From: Cadophora sp. MPI-SDFR-AT-0126
Taxonomy: Eukaryota; Ascomycota; Leotiomycetes; Helotiales; Ploettnerulaceae
Reading direction: 5' to 3'
DNA: 64,000 bases
Assembly: GCA_020747065.1 (NCBI GenBank)
Contig: JAGMVK010000001.1
Location: 868,001 to 932,000, forward strand
Part shown: piece by piece, positions 46,757-58,206 of the stretch
How the letters are laid out: each line of letters opens with the position of its first letter
Numbering within the stretch: the first letter of the stretch is position 1
The notes under the pieces: generated by a model
The model's database searches: none
What the model saw: only the letters and a program-made list of their open reading frames with translations
What the model was told of the DNA's origin: nothing
Translations under genes and position numbers: made by a program

Positions 46757-47494
46757 ATGGCCGGAGGTATTTCAGTTCGCGATGTTGATGTAAGTGTTTT
46801 TGAATCTGCAGGCTGAAGGAGGAAAAGGTCAACTTCGCCATTCAACGACGAAAATGCGCGTCTACCTCGATACTCTCGAATCTCGAAAGACAATTGAGCA
46901 GGAGCGAGGGGGTCGCAAAGACCTCTGCTGACGGAATAATGCTGATTCGATGGGTGTTTTCAGGCGCAAAAGTTCATTGAGGCATACTCTGCTTTCTTGA
47001 AGAGACAGGGAAAGCTTCCAATTCCAGGTACGAATACGTCTCCATCCCCATGCAAACTCTTGTATGCTAATATTTCTTCTCTTCAGGTTGGGTTGATACC
47101 GTCAAGACCGGCCCAGCGAAGGAACTCCCTCCTCAATCTATCGATTGGTTCTACGTTCGCGCTGCCTCTATTGCTCGCCACGTCTACCTCAGAAAAACCG
47201 TCGGTGTTGGACGTCTCCGCAAGGTTCACGGCTCCACCCGCAACCGTGGATCCCGCCCATCTCACCATGTCGATGCCAGCGGAAGCGTAGACCGTAAGGT
47301 CATGCAAGCTCTTGAGAAGATCGGTGTCTTGGAGCAGGATGAGGACAAGGGAGGTCGTCGTATCACACAGAGCGGACAGCGTGATTTGGACCGTATTGCA
47401 CAGACCACCGTCGAGGTAAGAAACAGAGAATGGTGATATATCGGGCTGAGACTAACATGCATAGGCTGAGGAAAGCGAGGATGATGATGAGTAA
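46757..47494 (+). CDS. RPS19: 40S ribosomal protein S19
   Basis: Four exons (46757-46789, 46964-47027, 47087-47415, 47465-47494) give 151 residues, the normal size. ISVRDVDAQKFIEAYSAFLKR, SIDWFYVRAASIARHVYLRK, VGVGRLRKVHGS and RVGTRPSHH-like GSRPSHH are all present, along with IGVLEQDEDKGGRRI. The first intron (174 nt) is the longest in the window's small genes and sits right after the first 11 codons, as in many ribosomal protein genes. eS19 is needed for 40S head assembly and 18S rRNA 3' maturation. The tail ends acidic (EAEESEDDDE), a fungal trait. Confidence 0.97.
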
Positions 47495-48426
47495 ATCATT
47501 TGCATTTCGGTCGTTTGGGATGGGCGCGGCATGGTGCTAGCACGGTGTATTTTCAAGGAATAAAAAATCCTAAAGCCACAGTGCACATTCGACTTCACAT
47601 ATCTCAAGTCTCTAAATTTCACACATTTCATGAATTGTTATTTTCCCTCTGGTTTCAGTAGACCACAATACCAAAATTCGGCAGTGCCGAAGTGAGTCTA
47701 ACCTTTATTCACTCGTCAACCTCGAAGCCCATCTCAAAATTCCACGTCATTAAATGAGCGTATTACTTCAGTTTCAGGCTTTCTTTCCCGATTTGGAAGG
47801 AGCGCTCATTTCTTCTCTTTTGCGCTTAAGCTGAGCAAACACCTATCTGTCACATTTGTCTTCCCACGACGCGCAGTATGACAGAGACTAGAAACAACAC
47901 CTAAGTCTCCATTCAGCAAGAGCTCTTTCCCAGAAATAACTGTACGCTCTCAAAATCAAAGTTGCTGCCTACAAGGCTGGCGGAAAGACCACTGCCACGA
48001 GGTATATAAGCGATGGTCTTCTCTCCAACCTCCCCCTCGCTTCTCACCACCAACCTTCAAGCTCAACCATCAACCATCAACCTTCAACCACCAGTCTTCA
48101 ACTTTCAACCTTCGTCGTCAACACGTCCATCCACAGACGCGTCACATATTCTCTACTCACACTCGGAAAGATTTGCTCGTCTTGTCGAACAGTTCGAGGA
48201 GCTAGATAGACGGGAAGACGCAGGTTCGGGTTAGGCACATACGCAGGAGAAGGTGACCTATCCGAATTCCTAAGAGCCAGCGAAATTCGAAGTCTGTGAT
48301 AGCTGCATGTATTTTATTCCTGTAACTCAACGCATTTTCATTGCTGTGCTCCTAATGTATGTGTTTCAATAAATATGAAAATCCATCGCAAATTCCCAAA
48401 CGCCTTAATGTGATATACCTGCCAGT
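47495..48426. other. Intergenic, RPS19 3' end to orphan gene
   Basis: No firm gene. A 73-codon plus frame at 48013-48234 is made largely of TCAACC-type low complexity before an ERFARLVEQFEEL ending; I cannot support it as real. The GGTATA hexamers begin here (48001). Confidence 0.4.
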
Positions 48427-49030
48427 CTACTGTCTGCTGTTGAATGCCTTGAATTCAACACCCTCCAAGCCTTCTGTCTCATTGTGCTCATCCTCCTGCA
48501 TCTCTCTCATCTCCTCCAAGATATATGAGTTAATGGAGCGAATATCGGCATATTTGAGAGCAACTTTGTGGAGCTCGAGCTGAGCAGATGCATATCGAAA
48601 GGCATTCTCGGCATACTTTCGGTACTTGGTCTGAATTAGCTTTGCAGCTTTAGCAGCCTATTTGGTATATCAGTTGACGGTCTTATTCCCTATAGCACGG
48701 TATATCTACCTCACTCGGATCGTAAACCACTTTGTCACCAATCTTAACTCCATTCTCGTCCAAGTCATCCACAACGATAGTACGGATCGTCATCTTTGGC
48801 CGACCTCCTTTATGCTCAGAACGGTAGGGCTCGCCATCAGGAAAGGCTCGATTGGTATATCTTCGTGGTGCTTCATGGTACAATGCCATGGAGCCAATGT
48901 ACTTAGCAGCCCCCTTGTAGATGGACTTGTTGAGTTCACCGAGAAGCTCAGCTTTGCGAGCTGCGGAGAGTGGGATAGCACGGTAACGCGTTTCGGTCCA
49001 GTAATCATTGAGTTGCTTGATGGTTGCCAT
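48427..49030 (-). CDS. Orphan protein, 183 residues, two exons
   Basis: Exons 48710-49030 and 48427-48657 (intron 48658-48709) join to 183 residues: MATIKQLNDYWTETRYRAIP at the start, a middle with KMTIRTIVVDDLDENGVKIG and YDPSEVEAAKAAKLIQ, and a helical C-terminus (YRKYAENAFRYASAQLE) ending in an acidic stretch. No family recognised. It is divergent from the zinc-finger exonuclease gene with a 549-bp shared upstream region, and both genes share the GGTATA-rich composition, so they probably form one lineage-specific locus. The intron itself contains two GATATACC copies. Confidence 0.65.
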
Positions 49031-49579
49031 ATTGTCTGATTTGGTATATCTATTTTCAATATATCAGCTCATTTCATCACAGACTTCTGTAGCGCCGACT
49101 TCAAAGGCTGCTCACCGTGTTTTGTTGCTGCTGCTACTGAGTTATGCCGTATTGAGGAGTTATTGATATGTAAGGCTATTCGAATGTGGTCAGTGGGCTG
49201 TTTGACTAAAGAGGAGTTTGCTTACGTGACAGCGGTGGTGTAGTTGTTGTGGTTGTTTCCAGGAAGAATTGTTGGAGAAGTTCGCGGTATTTGTAGATAT
49301 GCCTCGCTTAGCAGCATACTCCCATTTGGGATATCGCGACTTCCGCATTCGATGCAAAATTCACTACCTGGCCTACCTTTCTAGTTCCTACTCTCATTCC
49401 ATTTTCTTCATCAACCGTCATCCTTCAACTCCAACCCTCAGCCCTCAACATCTGACGTACAACAAACTTCAAAGAATTCATTATTACTATTCCACATCGC
49501 GGTATAACGATCTCCAAATACCCTTGGGGGCGTGGCACAACCCACCCAAAGCTCATTTCTTGTCAGATTATACCATACG
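49031..49579. other. Shared divergent upstream region of two orphan genes
   Basis: Contains the leaders of both genes and GGTATA-type copies at 49043, 49501 and 49570. A small CTCAACC/CAACCCTCA low-complexity stretch lies near 49420-49445. No gene seen. Confidence 0.5.
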
Positions 49580-51735
49580 ATGACTGGTGTCCGACACAAG
49601 AATCCAGATCATGTCAAGAAACGCGTCCCAGGCCGAAGTCTCGATGCAAATGGGTCCTATGAATGCGCTCATGGCTGTGGGACCATGTACACCTTGACCC
49701 ATAGGACGCCAACTGATCTGAAGAAGCATGAAGATAATTGTTCAATGAGGAATAACCCGGGTCAACTATGGGGCCCCTTCAGTCTAGATCCAAGAGGAGA
49801 TATGATATGCCGGAGAGGGTGTGGTTTCTCTTCGAGGAACTATTCAAGCATGCGCGTCCACGAAACGAAAAGATGCCCTATCTTCACCGGAAAGCCGAGA
49901 CTTCAGAAAGATATCACCAAGCAGAAGAAAAAAGACGAATCCATGCCTGACATTCCTCTTCCCACAGGCCCTTATAAGCGGACAGCAAGCAATTGGTATA
50001 TCTGCAGAAGAGGCTGCGGAAATTCCATGCGGACGCTCACAAACATCACACGTCATGAAAAGGACTGTGGGAAGCCAGAGCAAGAGAAGTCAGGCAGCAC
50101 TCTAGCTAAGGAAAAGCGCATTGCCTCTGCGTTGGCATATCCCTTCATTGGAGAGACCGAGAATCCCCTCTTACTTGGAATATCATATCAGACTTGGAGA
50201 GTCGATACCCTGGGTCCAGACTGTAAGCAGACTTCTCACTTCCTTGAAACTCGCTAACAATAGCAAGATTTTGATATTCCAGATGGCAATCCATTGATGC
50301 CGATAAATGATAAAGTCCGGAAGGACTATCAGCTCATCGGAGATGCACACAACGTCGCGGAATATCTTGAGGATAGTGACACTGAGTCCTTGGACGACGC
50401 AGAGGTCGAAATTGAAGAAGATGGAGAGGACCAATACCAGGAAGTGGATGAACGGGATGACAATGGAGTCGATGAAAATGGAGAAACTTGGCGAGGCGGA
50501 TGGTCATTCAATGGCAAGAAGTACGACACCATTGCGCTCCGAAATCAGGCCGTGCTCAAGGTTCCGGATATACCAGCTCCTCCGCAGGGTCTCTGCCCAG
50601 GTATCGTTTGGACGCATGGTCTCATCGAATGCCAAGAAAAAGCAACACTTGGTATAACAAATTGGTCGTTCAGAGGTGACAGACACGTCAAGACGGTATA
50701 CAATGGCAAATCTTACAATCAGCCTTGGGAACTGTATTGCTATTCGTGCCATGTCTTCAAGAGAACCATTCGAAGATGGGAGAGTGAAGAAAGGTATAAA
50801 GATGGAAAGCTTCTGTGCAGTCAATATCGGCATTGCAGAGAGCTTGTAGTAGATGGAGGTGTACTTTGTGAGAAACATCGAGGTATTTGACTTACCCGTT
50901 TCGAAAAGTATTCATGTCTGGCATATCTAATCGAGGAACAGAGACTCTCCGACAAGGAAGAAGTCAAGGCAAGCAGAAGCAATTGATGGTGAACCCCAAG
51001 CGTAATTCCGTGGGAAAACCAGGCGATGGCATATCAACATCGACAGATTTGAGGTCATTCTTGGAAGCCCTTGTCCAGCAAGGATCCAAGAAAGCTGTGC
51101 CGAACGTCCATTGGAACCGGGTATTGGATGCGATGGAATTCGATGATGTTCATCATGATGTTTACTTCATGGACCTGGAATTCTGCACCCTGGACGGCGG
51201 CGTGGCCCTATTCGAAATATCCGTCTTGAGCCATAATGGAGAGACCTTGCTTGACACGACAATCGATCCAGGTATAACTCCAGAAGAGCTCGTAGACTTT
51301 GCGGCAACTCAATCCGAATCCCGACGGGTCCTTATTGAAGCAATTGTGAAGAAATGGACCAAGAAGAGCAATTTGAAGGATCTACCCGACCGATTCAACG
51401 GTATGCCAATAGCTGATGTTGTCGATCAAATGAAGGCGCTCGGTATAAACAAAAATTCCGTGATACTTCAATGGTCCGTCTGTCGGACCGAGTACCACGT
51501 CATCCACAAGAACATGCCTGATGCAGACTTTCCACCCAAAGCACAATGGCTAGATTGTATCCCAGTCTGGAGACGGGTTATACCAGGTTTGTTCACTTTT
51601 GCACTGGCAACTGTGTTCCCATTTTTTTTTCCAGATGAGAAAAGGTTGTGCAACAATGCTCACCGTGCAGAAGTTGACGCCAGAAAGTTGTTCCTTATGA
51701 TTGTTGAGCTCGTCAAGTACGTCAAGAAAGTTTGA
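49580..51735 (+). CDS. Triple C2HC zinc-finger protein with DEDDh exonuclease-like domain
   Basis: Four exons (49580-50222, 50283-50882, 50936-51586, 51635-51735) join to 664 residues. Three fingers follow the pattern C-x3-C-x(12-16)-H-x(3-4)-C: C29/C33/H50/C54, C77/C81/H94/C99, and C142/C146/H159/C163. An acidic linker comes near 240-290. A second Cys/His cluster follows around 370-412 (CYSCHVF, CSQYRHCREL, CEKHR). The C-terminal domain has FMDLEF (D494, E496; ExoI-like) and AHRAEVDARKLF near 641-648 (ExoIII-like HRAxxDA), the signature of DEDDh 3'-5' exonucleases. The middle acidic residue is unclear: WSVCRTEYHVI has Glu where Asp is usual. I do not know a named protein of this architecture; substrate unknown, RNA or DNA. 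Confidence 0.7.
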
Positions 51736-52035
51736 CTGGTATATATGATGATTTGAGGGTACAGGTTGAGAAATATGTTCACATTACGCTGGGGCATTAG
51801 CTGGATTTTTGGCATGTATTCAATTAGCAGGAATTTAGCTTAGGAGAATTGCAGAGGATGATGCGAAGGAATATCCTTGGGAAATACCGTATGGGCACAT
51901 TATTTAGCAAAGAGAACCGCATTCGCTACAGCTCTCCAAGACGGAACTGTTCCCAATCCACTGTGAAATCGAATCATCTTCGTCGTGGTATTATCATGCA
52001 AGCCTCAATGCAATGCTCGCTTGCGTATCCATTTG
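51736..52035. other. Junction between orphan locus and truncated ALDH
   Basis: 300 bp in which the missing end of the aldehyde dehydrogenase should lie, but none of the three minus-strand frames shows ALDH sequence. Confidence 0.5.
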
Positions 52036-53520
52036 TCACAGAGAGCATTTTTCTACACAAGTCAAGCCGTAGTCACTCTCGTTCGCGATACTCAAGGCCT
52101 CCTTTTCGTTCTCGAACTTCAATACCGTGACTACAGGACCGAAAATCTCTTCTTTGGCAATGCGCATATCTCTTGTAACGCCTGTGAAAAGTGTGGGCTA
52201 GAGTAAGACCTCGAAGTTAATATTGTATGATCTCGACTATCAATACTGGTGGAGCACGTACCGGAACAAAATACCCATCTTTACAGGCAGGATCACTTGG
52301 AAGTGAAGCCTGCGCTGCAATCTTTGCCCCTTCAGCGTTCCCAATCTCAATATAATTCAACACGCGCTCTTGCTGCGCCCGCGAAACACTAGGTCCAACA
52401 TGCGTTTCCTTCGACATCCCATTGCCCACCACAAGCTTACTAACTACCTTCCCCAGACGTTCCACAAACACATCATGGATACTCCTATGCACTAAAAGCC
52501 GCGAGGCAGCCGTGCAAGCTTCTCCCTTGTTGAAAAAAGCCCCCTCCAGAGCATCAGCAACCGCTCGATCCAGATCTGCATCCTCGAAGATGAGAAAGGC
52601 GTTCTTGCCGCCGAGCTCGAGTGTCGAGGGGATGACGTGCGATGCTGCTGATTTTGCTGCTGCTGCACCGGCCGCTGTTGACCCTGTGAGCGAGATCTTC
52701 TTGATCAAGGGGTGCGTGGCCAGGAGTTGAGGGATTTCTGGCCCTGCTGAGGGCACAGTTTGGACCACATTGGGTGGCAGGACTGTTTGAAGGATTTCGA
52801 CGATGCGCATTACTGTCAGAGGGGCTTGTTCGCCAGGTTTGAGGATTATGGTATTTCCTAGTCATGGACCTTGGTCAGTCGTCGGGCCTTGTGATTTGAA
52901 GTCGAGAGAGGGAACCGAGAGCCCTTCGCTTAGCAAAGGGGGCATGAAAACAAGGCTTTACTAACCTACCGCGATCGCAGGGGCAATTTTTCCGCCGGTG
53001 TGGATAGGAGGCCAATTGAATGGCAAGATCTTGGGCGTCATTAGTCCTTCATCAAGCATACAAGTATCACGAGAGAGTAACTCGCCCCAGCTACAACGCC
53101 TAACGGCTCCCTCACAACCTGACAATACACACTCCCCCGATCATAGAATTCGCTCGGCAACTTATCCACAATACTACCATAATACCTAAAGATATCTCTG
53201 ACGAACGTCACATCGAACAGCAGAGCATCTTGATACGGCTTACCGTTTTCCAAACAAAGCATTTCAGCGAGCTCTTCAGCATGCTTTTCAACGGCGTCGG
53301 CGCATTTGAAAAGTAGGAGGGAGCGCTCAGTGGGAGAGCGCCAGCGCCAGGTCTGATACGCTTCGTGGGCTGCTTCGATGGCGGTTATGGTAGTATAGAT
53401 GTCGCTGCCTTGGACGGTTGTGAGAAGGGCGCCGGTAGCGGGGTTGTGGACTTCAAAACGAGCAGCTTCGGCTGTGCTGGACGTTGGGTAGTTTGAAATT
53501 GATGGAATGTTAGGAGACAT
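52036..53520 (-). pseudogene. Aldehyde dehydrogenase lacking its C-terminal quarter
   Basis: At least four exons encode an NAD(P)-dependent aldehyde dehydrogenase up to about residue 400. Visible are LPFNWPP, LELGGKN with its catalytic Glu, FFNKGEACTAASR with the catalytic Cys, and [14 protein letters not shown]. After SDYGLT the reading becomes unrelated and stops at 52036, so the usual last 90-100 residues (dimerisation and oligomer strand) are missing. I searched all three frames to 51740 and saw none of them. Intron 53030-53085 has a GC donor (GCGAGT). Loss of the oligomerisation tail should leave it inactive even though both catalytic residues remain, hence the pseudogene call; a short functional form cannot be excluded. 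It ends where the GGTATA-rich locus begins. Confidence 0.68.
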
Positions 53521-54236
53521 GTTTATGTTTGAGTAGCGGCCTTGATTATGTGCAAAATTTCTGTGTTGATTTGGGAGTGGTTGAGAAAAGTTCTAACGCA
53601 CTAAACAGAAGTACAGAGGATATGAATCAAAGGAAGGGTCACTGGCTTCTTTCTTTAAGCTCAAGTACCTTGAACTGGTCAGTCTACTGACATCTACTCG
53701 TTATGACTTGTCACTAAGCTCATAGCTCGGACTTAAAGCCACCTAAGTCCATGGAGCGAAAGTGCGAAGCTGACTTACAACCTGACGTTCAATAGAAAAA
53801 GTCGGACCATCGGCCAATCAAGTCTTGACCACAGCAAGAAGCACTAGCCCCAGCGTAGATCAGACCATGCCACCTACTCTGCACCGACAGAGAGAATGAG
53901 CTAACTGTGTTGGTCGAGTAAGAATGAAGCAGATTCTGGGAACGACTGAGAAACGTCAATAGCGTTGGGAGACATGCGCCATTCGGGATTTAAGTCTGAG
54001 TCAATCGAGTATCCACGTCGCTGATACCGACTTGCAACTTTTTGGGACCAGTCCTGCACTTTCCCCTGGTCTTCGATTCCGGGCTGCTACCAGTACTTCC
54101 AAACAGCAAGCAAAGAACACATCTTGTTGCTGGCTAATTTGTCTCGTCGGGGTTTGCCTTTACACGCGTCTCCATGAGGAAAGTCTTGTCCATTTGGACA
54201 TAATTCTCTCTTCAACTTTATAGATTTCTCGGCACA
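53521..54236. other. Region upstream of ALDH
   Basis: Promoter of the ALDH remnant and 3' end of the next gene. No other gene seen. Confidence 0.45.
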
Positions 54237-55054
54237 TCATTTATCTCCACTAACAACACCCACGCCTTCCCGAAATCCCATTGGTATGAGAGCTGCCGCA
54301 ATCGTTGAAATGCCCCGTTCCGTAGCCAGTAAGTTAAACTGTGCAGCCGCATTCCTTGTGTCCGAAATATCGACTCTGATTCCCAGACTATTGATGAACT
54401 GCCTCGTCCGTGGAGATATTGGCCTCATGTCTTTGCCCAGGCCGATGATCAACAGATCTGTATCACAAATCAATAATATGTTCCGAGTAATTTTGAAGCT
54501 GCCAGCTGCCTGCTGGATAATCTGAACCTACCAGGCTTTGGCCAAACTAATCCCAACAGTCCCCAAGCTTCATCACCAACCTCCCACTGTCCCTTCTCAT
54601 TTACCAGACTCAAAGTCTTCCCACTAGGAACAGGTGATTCCCACGGTCTCCAAGCAAATGCCTCGCCCGCAACGAGTAGCACACCCGTTCCACCACCGAT
54701 TTTCACCCCGCTATCCAAGTGGAATCCATCCCATAGACAGGCATCTATACTTGTGCTCGGGGCAGGTGTGTTACCCAACACGTTCAGAGCTGCGAAGTCG
54801 GTTTGTGTGTCTTCGGTAGATGCGGGACCGCGATCGCGGCTCTTCGGTTTAGGGGAGGCGTGGTAGGGGGAGGAGAGAGATATAGATCGGTATATCTGGC
54901 GGCTTGGGAGTGGATGTGCGTTGCTACGGAGTGCTTTCGAGGAGCGGGCGAGGTGGGAGAGGCAGCGTGTGGGATGCTGTGAAGATGATGGTGAGAGGAG
55001 AAACGTTGCCAATTCGCGAATTGTTGGTCGAGTAAAGGTACAGAGCTTAGACAT
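54237..55054 (-). CDS. NDUFAF3-like mitochondrial complex I assembly factor (Mth938 domain)
   Basis: Two exons (55054-54532 and 54457-54237) give 247 residues. A Ser/Arg-rich N-terminus (MSKLCTFTRPTIRELATFLL) fits a mitochondrial presequence. The C-terminal Mth938/DUF498 domain shows IDACLWDGFHLDSGVKIGGG, AFAWRPW, DLLIIGLGKDMRPISPRTRQF, LGIRVDISDTRNAAAQFNLLATERG and AAALIPMG. Human NDUFAF3 acts with NDUFAF4 in early complex I assembly; the fungal relatives are thought to do the same. An upstream in-frame ATG at 55078 exists, but 55054 gives a cleaner presequence. It ends 716 bp from the ALDH start. Confidence 0.87.
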
Positions 55055-55542
55055 GGTCAATGGATTAGGCAGGGTCAATTGTTATAGAAATCGAGGGTTT
55101 GTGTACTGAGTGAGGACGGATATCCGAAAGCTGATTGTTGCTGGTGCCCAATAAATTGAAGCTCGAAGCTCGAAATAAGCTAAGCTTTATTAGGTAATCA
55201 TGAACGACAAACCGACCATCTCAGCCTCTTCATCCCAGACCAAGCAATAAGAAACAGTCCAGGAACAATGAAATCTATCTAGACATTCGATATATGGTTA
55301 TTGGTGGGTGTGTGTGGGATGGATGTTCTTCCAGATTCTGTTCGTTGCTTTTAGTTTCTTGACTCTTGAAGTGTCGTGCCAATTCTCGCTTGTTCTCCAG
55401 TCCTCAAACAACAGTTTACGTGTAAAGGGGCAATTCAAGAGATGCCAGATACGTGAAGAAAACCCGTTCATCATAGAATCAAAACTCCTTTCCGTTGGTA
55501 TTGCCGCTCTAGTTGATTCCGACTTGCGTCTGCTTTCCACCT
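55055..55542. other. Intergenic, NDUFAF3-like upstream region and DHAD 3' end
   Basis: Both genes are on the minus strand. Contains the promoter of the first and 3' end of the second. No other feature seen. Confidence 0.5.
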
Positions 55543-58206
55543 CTAGAATTGATCTGTCATCGCTCCGAAGGAAGCAGAACCGACAAGCTTGGCATACTTT
55601 GCAAGAGCTCCACGGTTCACAGCACTTCTAGGCGGCTTCCAAGCCTTCAAACGATTTGCTATCTCCTCGTCACTCACGTCCATACTCAGAGTGTTCGTCT
55701 CGGCAGAGATAGTCACGATGTCTCCATCTTGAACCAAGGCAATTGGGCCACCGACTATATTATTTAGCTCGAATCGATATATGATCATTAATAATAAACT
55801 TACCAGCTGCTTCAGGTACGACGTGTCCTACAATGAAACCATGCGAAGCACTGGAATTGGAGTTAATATATGTTGTTGGGAGTCCTGAGACTGATTCATG
55901 TGAGGGGGTGAATGAGGACGGCCGCAAGCCCGAGTCTCCTAGATAGCCTGGAAGACGTGAAAGAACTATGAAAGCACTCACCCAGAGTATCTGCCATCAG
56001 TCACCAGCGCAATGTTACTGAGTCCAGCTCCCATAATCGCCGCAGATGCTTTGAGCTGCTCCGGCATTCCAGGTCCGCCTTTCGGGCCTTCGTAACGAAC
56101 GATGAGGACTAGGTTCTCACCATGCGGGATTTGTCCCTTGTTGAGCGCAGTGTTGAGCTCATGCTCCTTGTTAAAGACCTGAACGAAAGTTCAGTGTTTA
56201 TAGAGAGTCTGAAGCTTCTTCTGACCTACCTTAGCTTTGCCAGTAAATGCCAGTCCTTCTTTTCCGGTAATCTTAGCCACAGCACCTCCTGGAGCAAGAT
56301 TCCCTCGAAGGATTTGCAAGTGTCCTGTTGCTTTAATAGGGTTCGACAATGGACGGATGATAACTTGATCTTGGGGCAAAGAAGGGAATGGGTCGATGTT
56401 CTCTTTCAAAGTCTTTCCAGTGACAGTAGGAATGTCGCCATTCATGAGCCCAGCGGCGACAAGGAGCTTCAATACTGAAGGAGTACCTCCGATGTTATAC
56501 AAATCTTCCATAAAGTACTTTCCGCTGGGAGCGAGATCTGCGATGAATGGAACCCGGTCGCTGACTCGCTGAACATCATCGAGAGATAGCGGGACTTCAG
56601 CAGTTCCAGCCATAGCTAAGAAATGGAGAACGCCGTTCGTTGATCCCCTGATAATTTAGCTACCATCGTCTAGAAAAGGATTAGAACTCACCCAAGAGCC
56701 ATAGTCATCACAAGAGCATTCTCGAAAGACTCCTTGGTCATTAAATCCCTAGCTCGAATGTTCTTCTCCATACAAACCTTGATAGCCTCGGCTGCTTTTG
56801 CACATTCTCGCATCTTGGCTGGGGACTCGGCTGGATTGGAAGAAGATCCTGGGAGGCAGAGTCCCATAGCCTCGATCGCTGTAGACATAGTGTTGGCCGT
56901 ATACATTCCTCCGCAAGCACCAGCTCCTGGACAACTGTGCTCCTCAAGATCTTGCATCACATCGCTTGGAGTCCGCCCAGGTTCTCCAGCGCCTTCGGCG
57001 GCTTTGAGTCTTCCGTACGCGAATGCACCTGAAGCTTCATAGCAGGTGCTGATGTTGACGTCCTTGTTGAGGAGCTTGGAAAATCCCTTCTTGATAGTTC
57101 CGCCGTATATCATGATGAAGGGTCTAGACTAAAGTCAGTAAAGGAAAAATAAAATTATCTTGGATGTCGATTTCATGCACGAGCGATTTTCTTTGTTCAC
57201 ATACCTGTTGAATCTTGCAGCCGCCATGATGACACCCGGCACTGATATCATTTAGTCTAAAGTCACTATGCTCTTTGGCAACATTGTGCAAAATGAGTGC
57301 TAAGGGACTGATTGAAGGCATGGAGAGAATCAAAGCATTATAACTCACTATTCTTGTCGCAGCCGGGAATGGAGATATTCTGTCAAATCATTGAGAATCA
57401 GTAAAGTCTCTGAAGAAAAGTATATTCAGCACAAGAGAAGAAAGGTACTATGCAGTTAGAGGACGCTTCTGAAGTCGACTATAAGAGGTCAATAATCTCT
57501 CACGTATTCAGTACTTACGGCATCATGATGTTGGGCACATGTTACTGTCTCGATGCTGTCGGCGATGATCTCTCGGCTCTGAAGGGAGAATCTCATGCCT
57601 TGTTGACCTGTCAACCACATCCCAGAATTGCGTCTATTTGATTCTCTTACCTTCACCTCCCATGGTAATAGCATCGGACACACGAAAAAATGGTCAATGA
57701 GGCTCAAGACTGGTCGTTGTACAAACTTACCCAATGGTGTTGAATTGCCAACCGAGCATACCCTGTTTCTGGACAGCATCCTTGACAATCTTCCCGAGGT
57801 CGTGTAAGTGAGTACTGTAGCACAAATGAGAATTGTACAACCCTCTTATCTACGAGATACTTACTTGCAAGGATTTCCTTCCCACCAGACAGTCGCGATG
57901 CTTGACAGGTCAATGACCATCATCCATGATTTACAATTTTCCAAGACTCACCCGACCTGAGGTGCTGACTTCATCATATCTCGATTTGGAACACCAGCTG
58001 CGTAAAGCATAGCTTGAGCTCCAGGAAAGTCATGTTCTGGAAGTATCAGTACTAAGTGTACAGTTGGGAAGAGGTTTTCCACCTCTTGTGATAGTGTGAG
58101 ACCACCGATTAAGAGCCTGCTTTCCATCGATGACTGTACCAGGTTCCAAGGACGGAAAGACAATGTATCGTGGCTTCTCAGGAACCTGTCCGTTACTTTC
58201 CGCCAT
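55543..58206 (-). CDS. ILV3: Dihydroxy-acid dehydratase (ILV3 family)
   Basis: About nine or ten exons encode the whole enzyme: [27 protein letters not shown] (first cluster Cys), [28 protein letters not shown] (second Cys), [26 protein letters not shown] (third Cys), [57 protein letters not shown] and a normal C-terminus. It converts dihydroxy-isovalerate and dihydroxy-methylvalerate to 2-oxo acids in valine/isoleucine synthesis, using an iron-sulfur cluster. The start, [19 protein letters not shown], lacks a clear mitochondrial presequence, although Ilv3 is normally mitochondrial. It may be one of the extra ILV3-like paralogs that fungi often have. No biosynthetic cluster is next to it. Exon edges are approximate. 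Confidence 0.93.

Larger units (their letters stand above)
48001..51744. repeat. Interspersed GGTATA/TATACC hexamer cluster
   Basis: I count about sixteen copies of GGTATA or its complement in 3.7 kb, for example at 48001, 48664, 48699, 48854, 49043, 49501, 49995, 50651, 50695, 51271, 51442 and 51738 (direct) and near 48414, 49570, 50570 and 51580 (complement). Chance would give about two. Copies fall in both orphan genes in different reading frames, in an intron, in leaders and between genes. Confidence 0.65.

Noticed and set aside
48013..48234. 73-codon plus-strand frame after a TATA-like sequence
   Set aside because: The TATA-like sequence is only about 10 bp from the ATG, and the peptide is mostly TCAACC-type low complexity.
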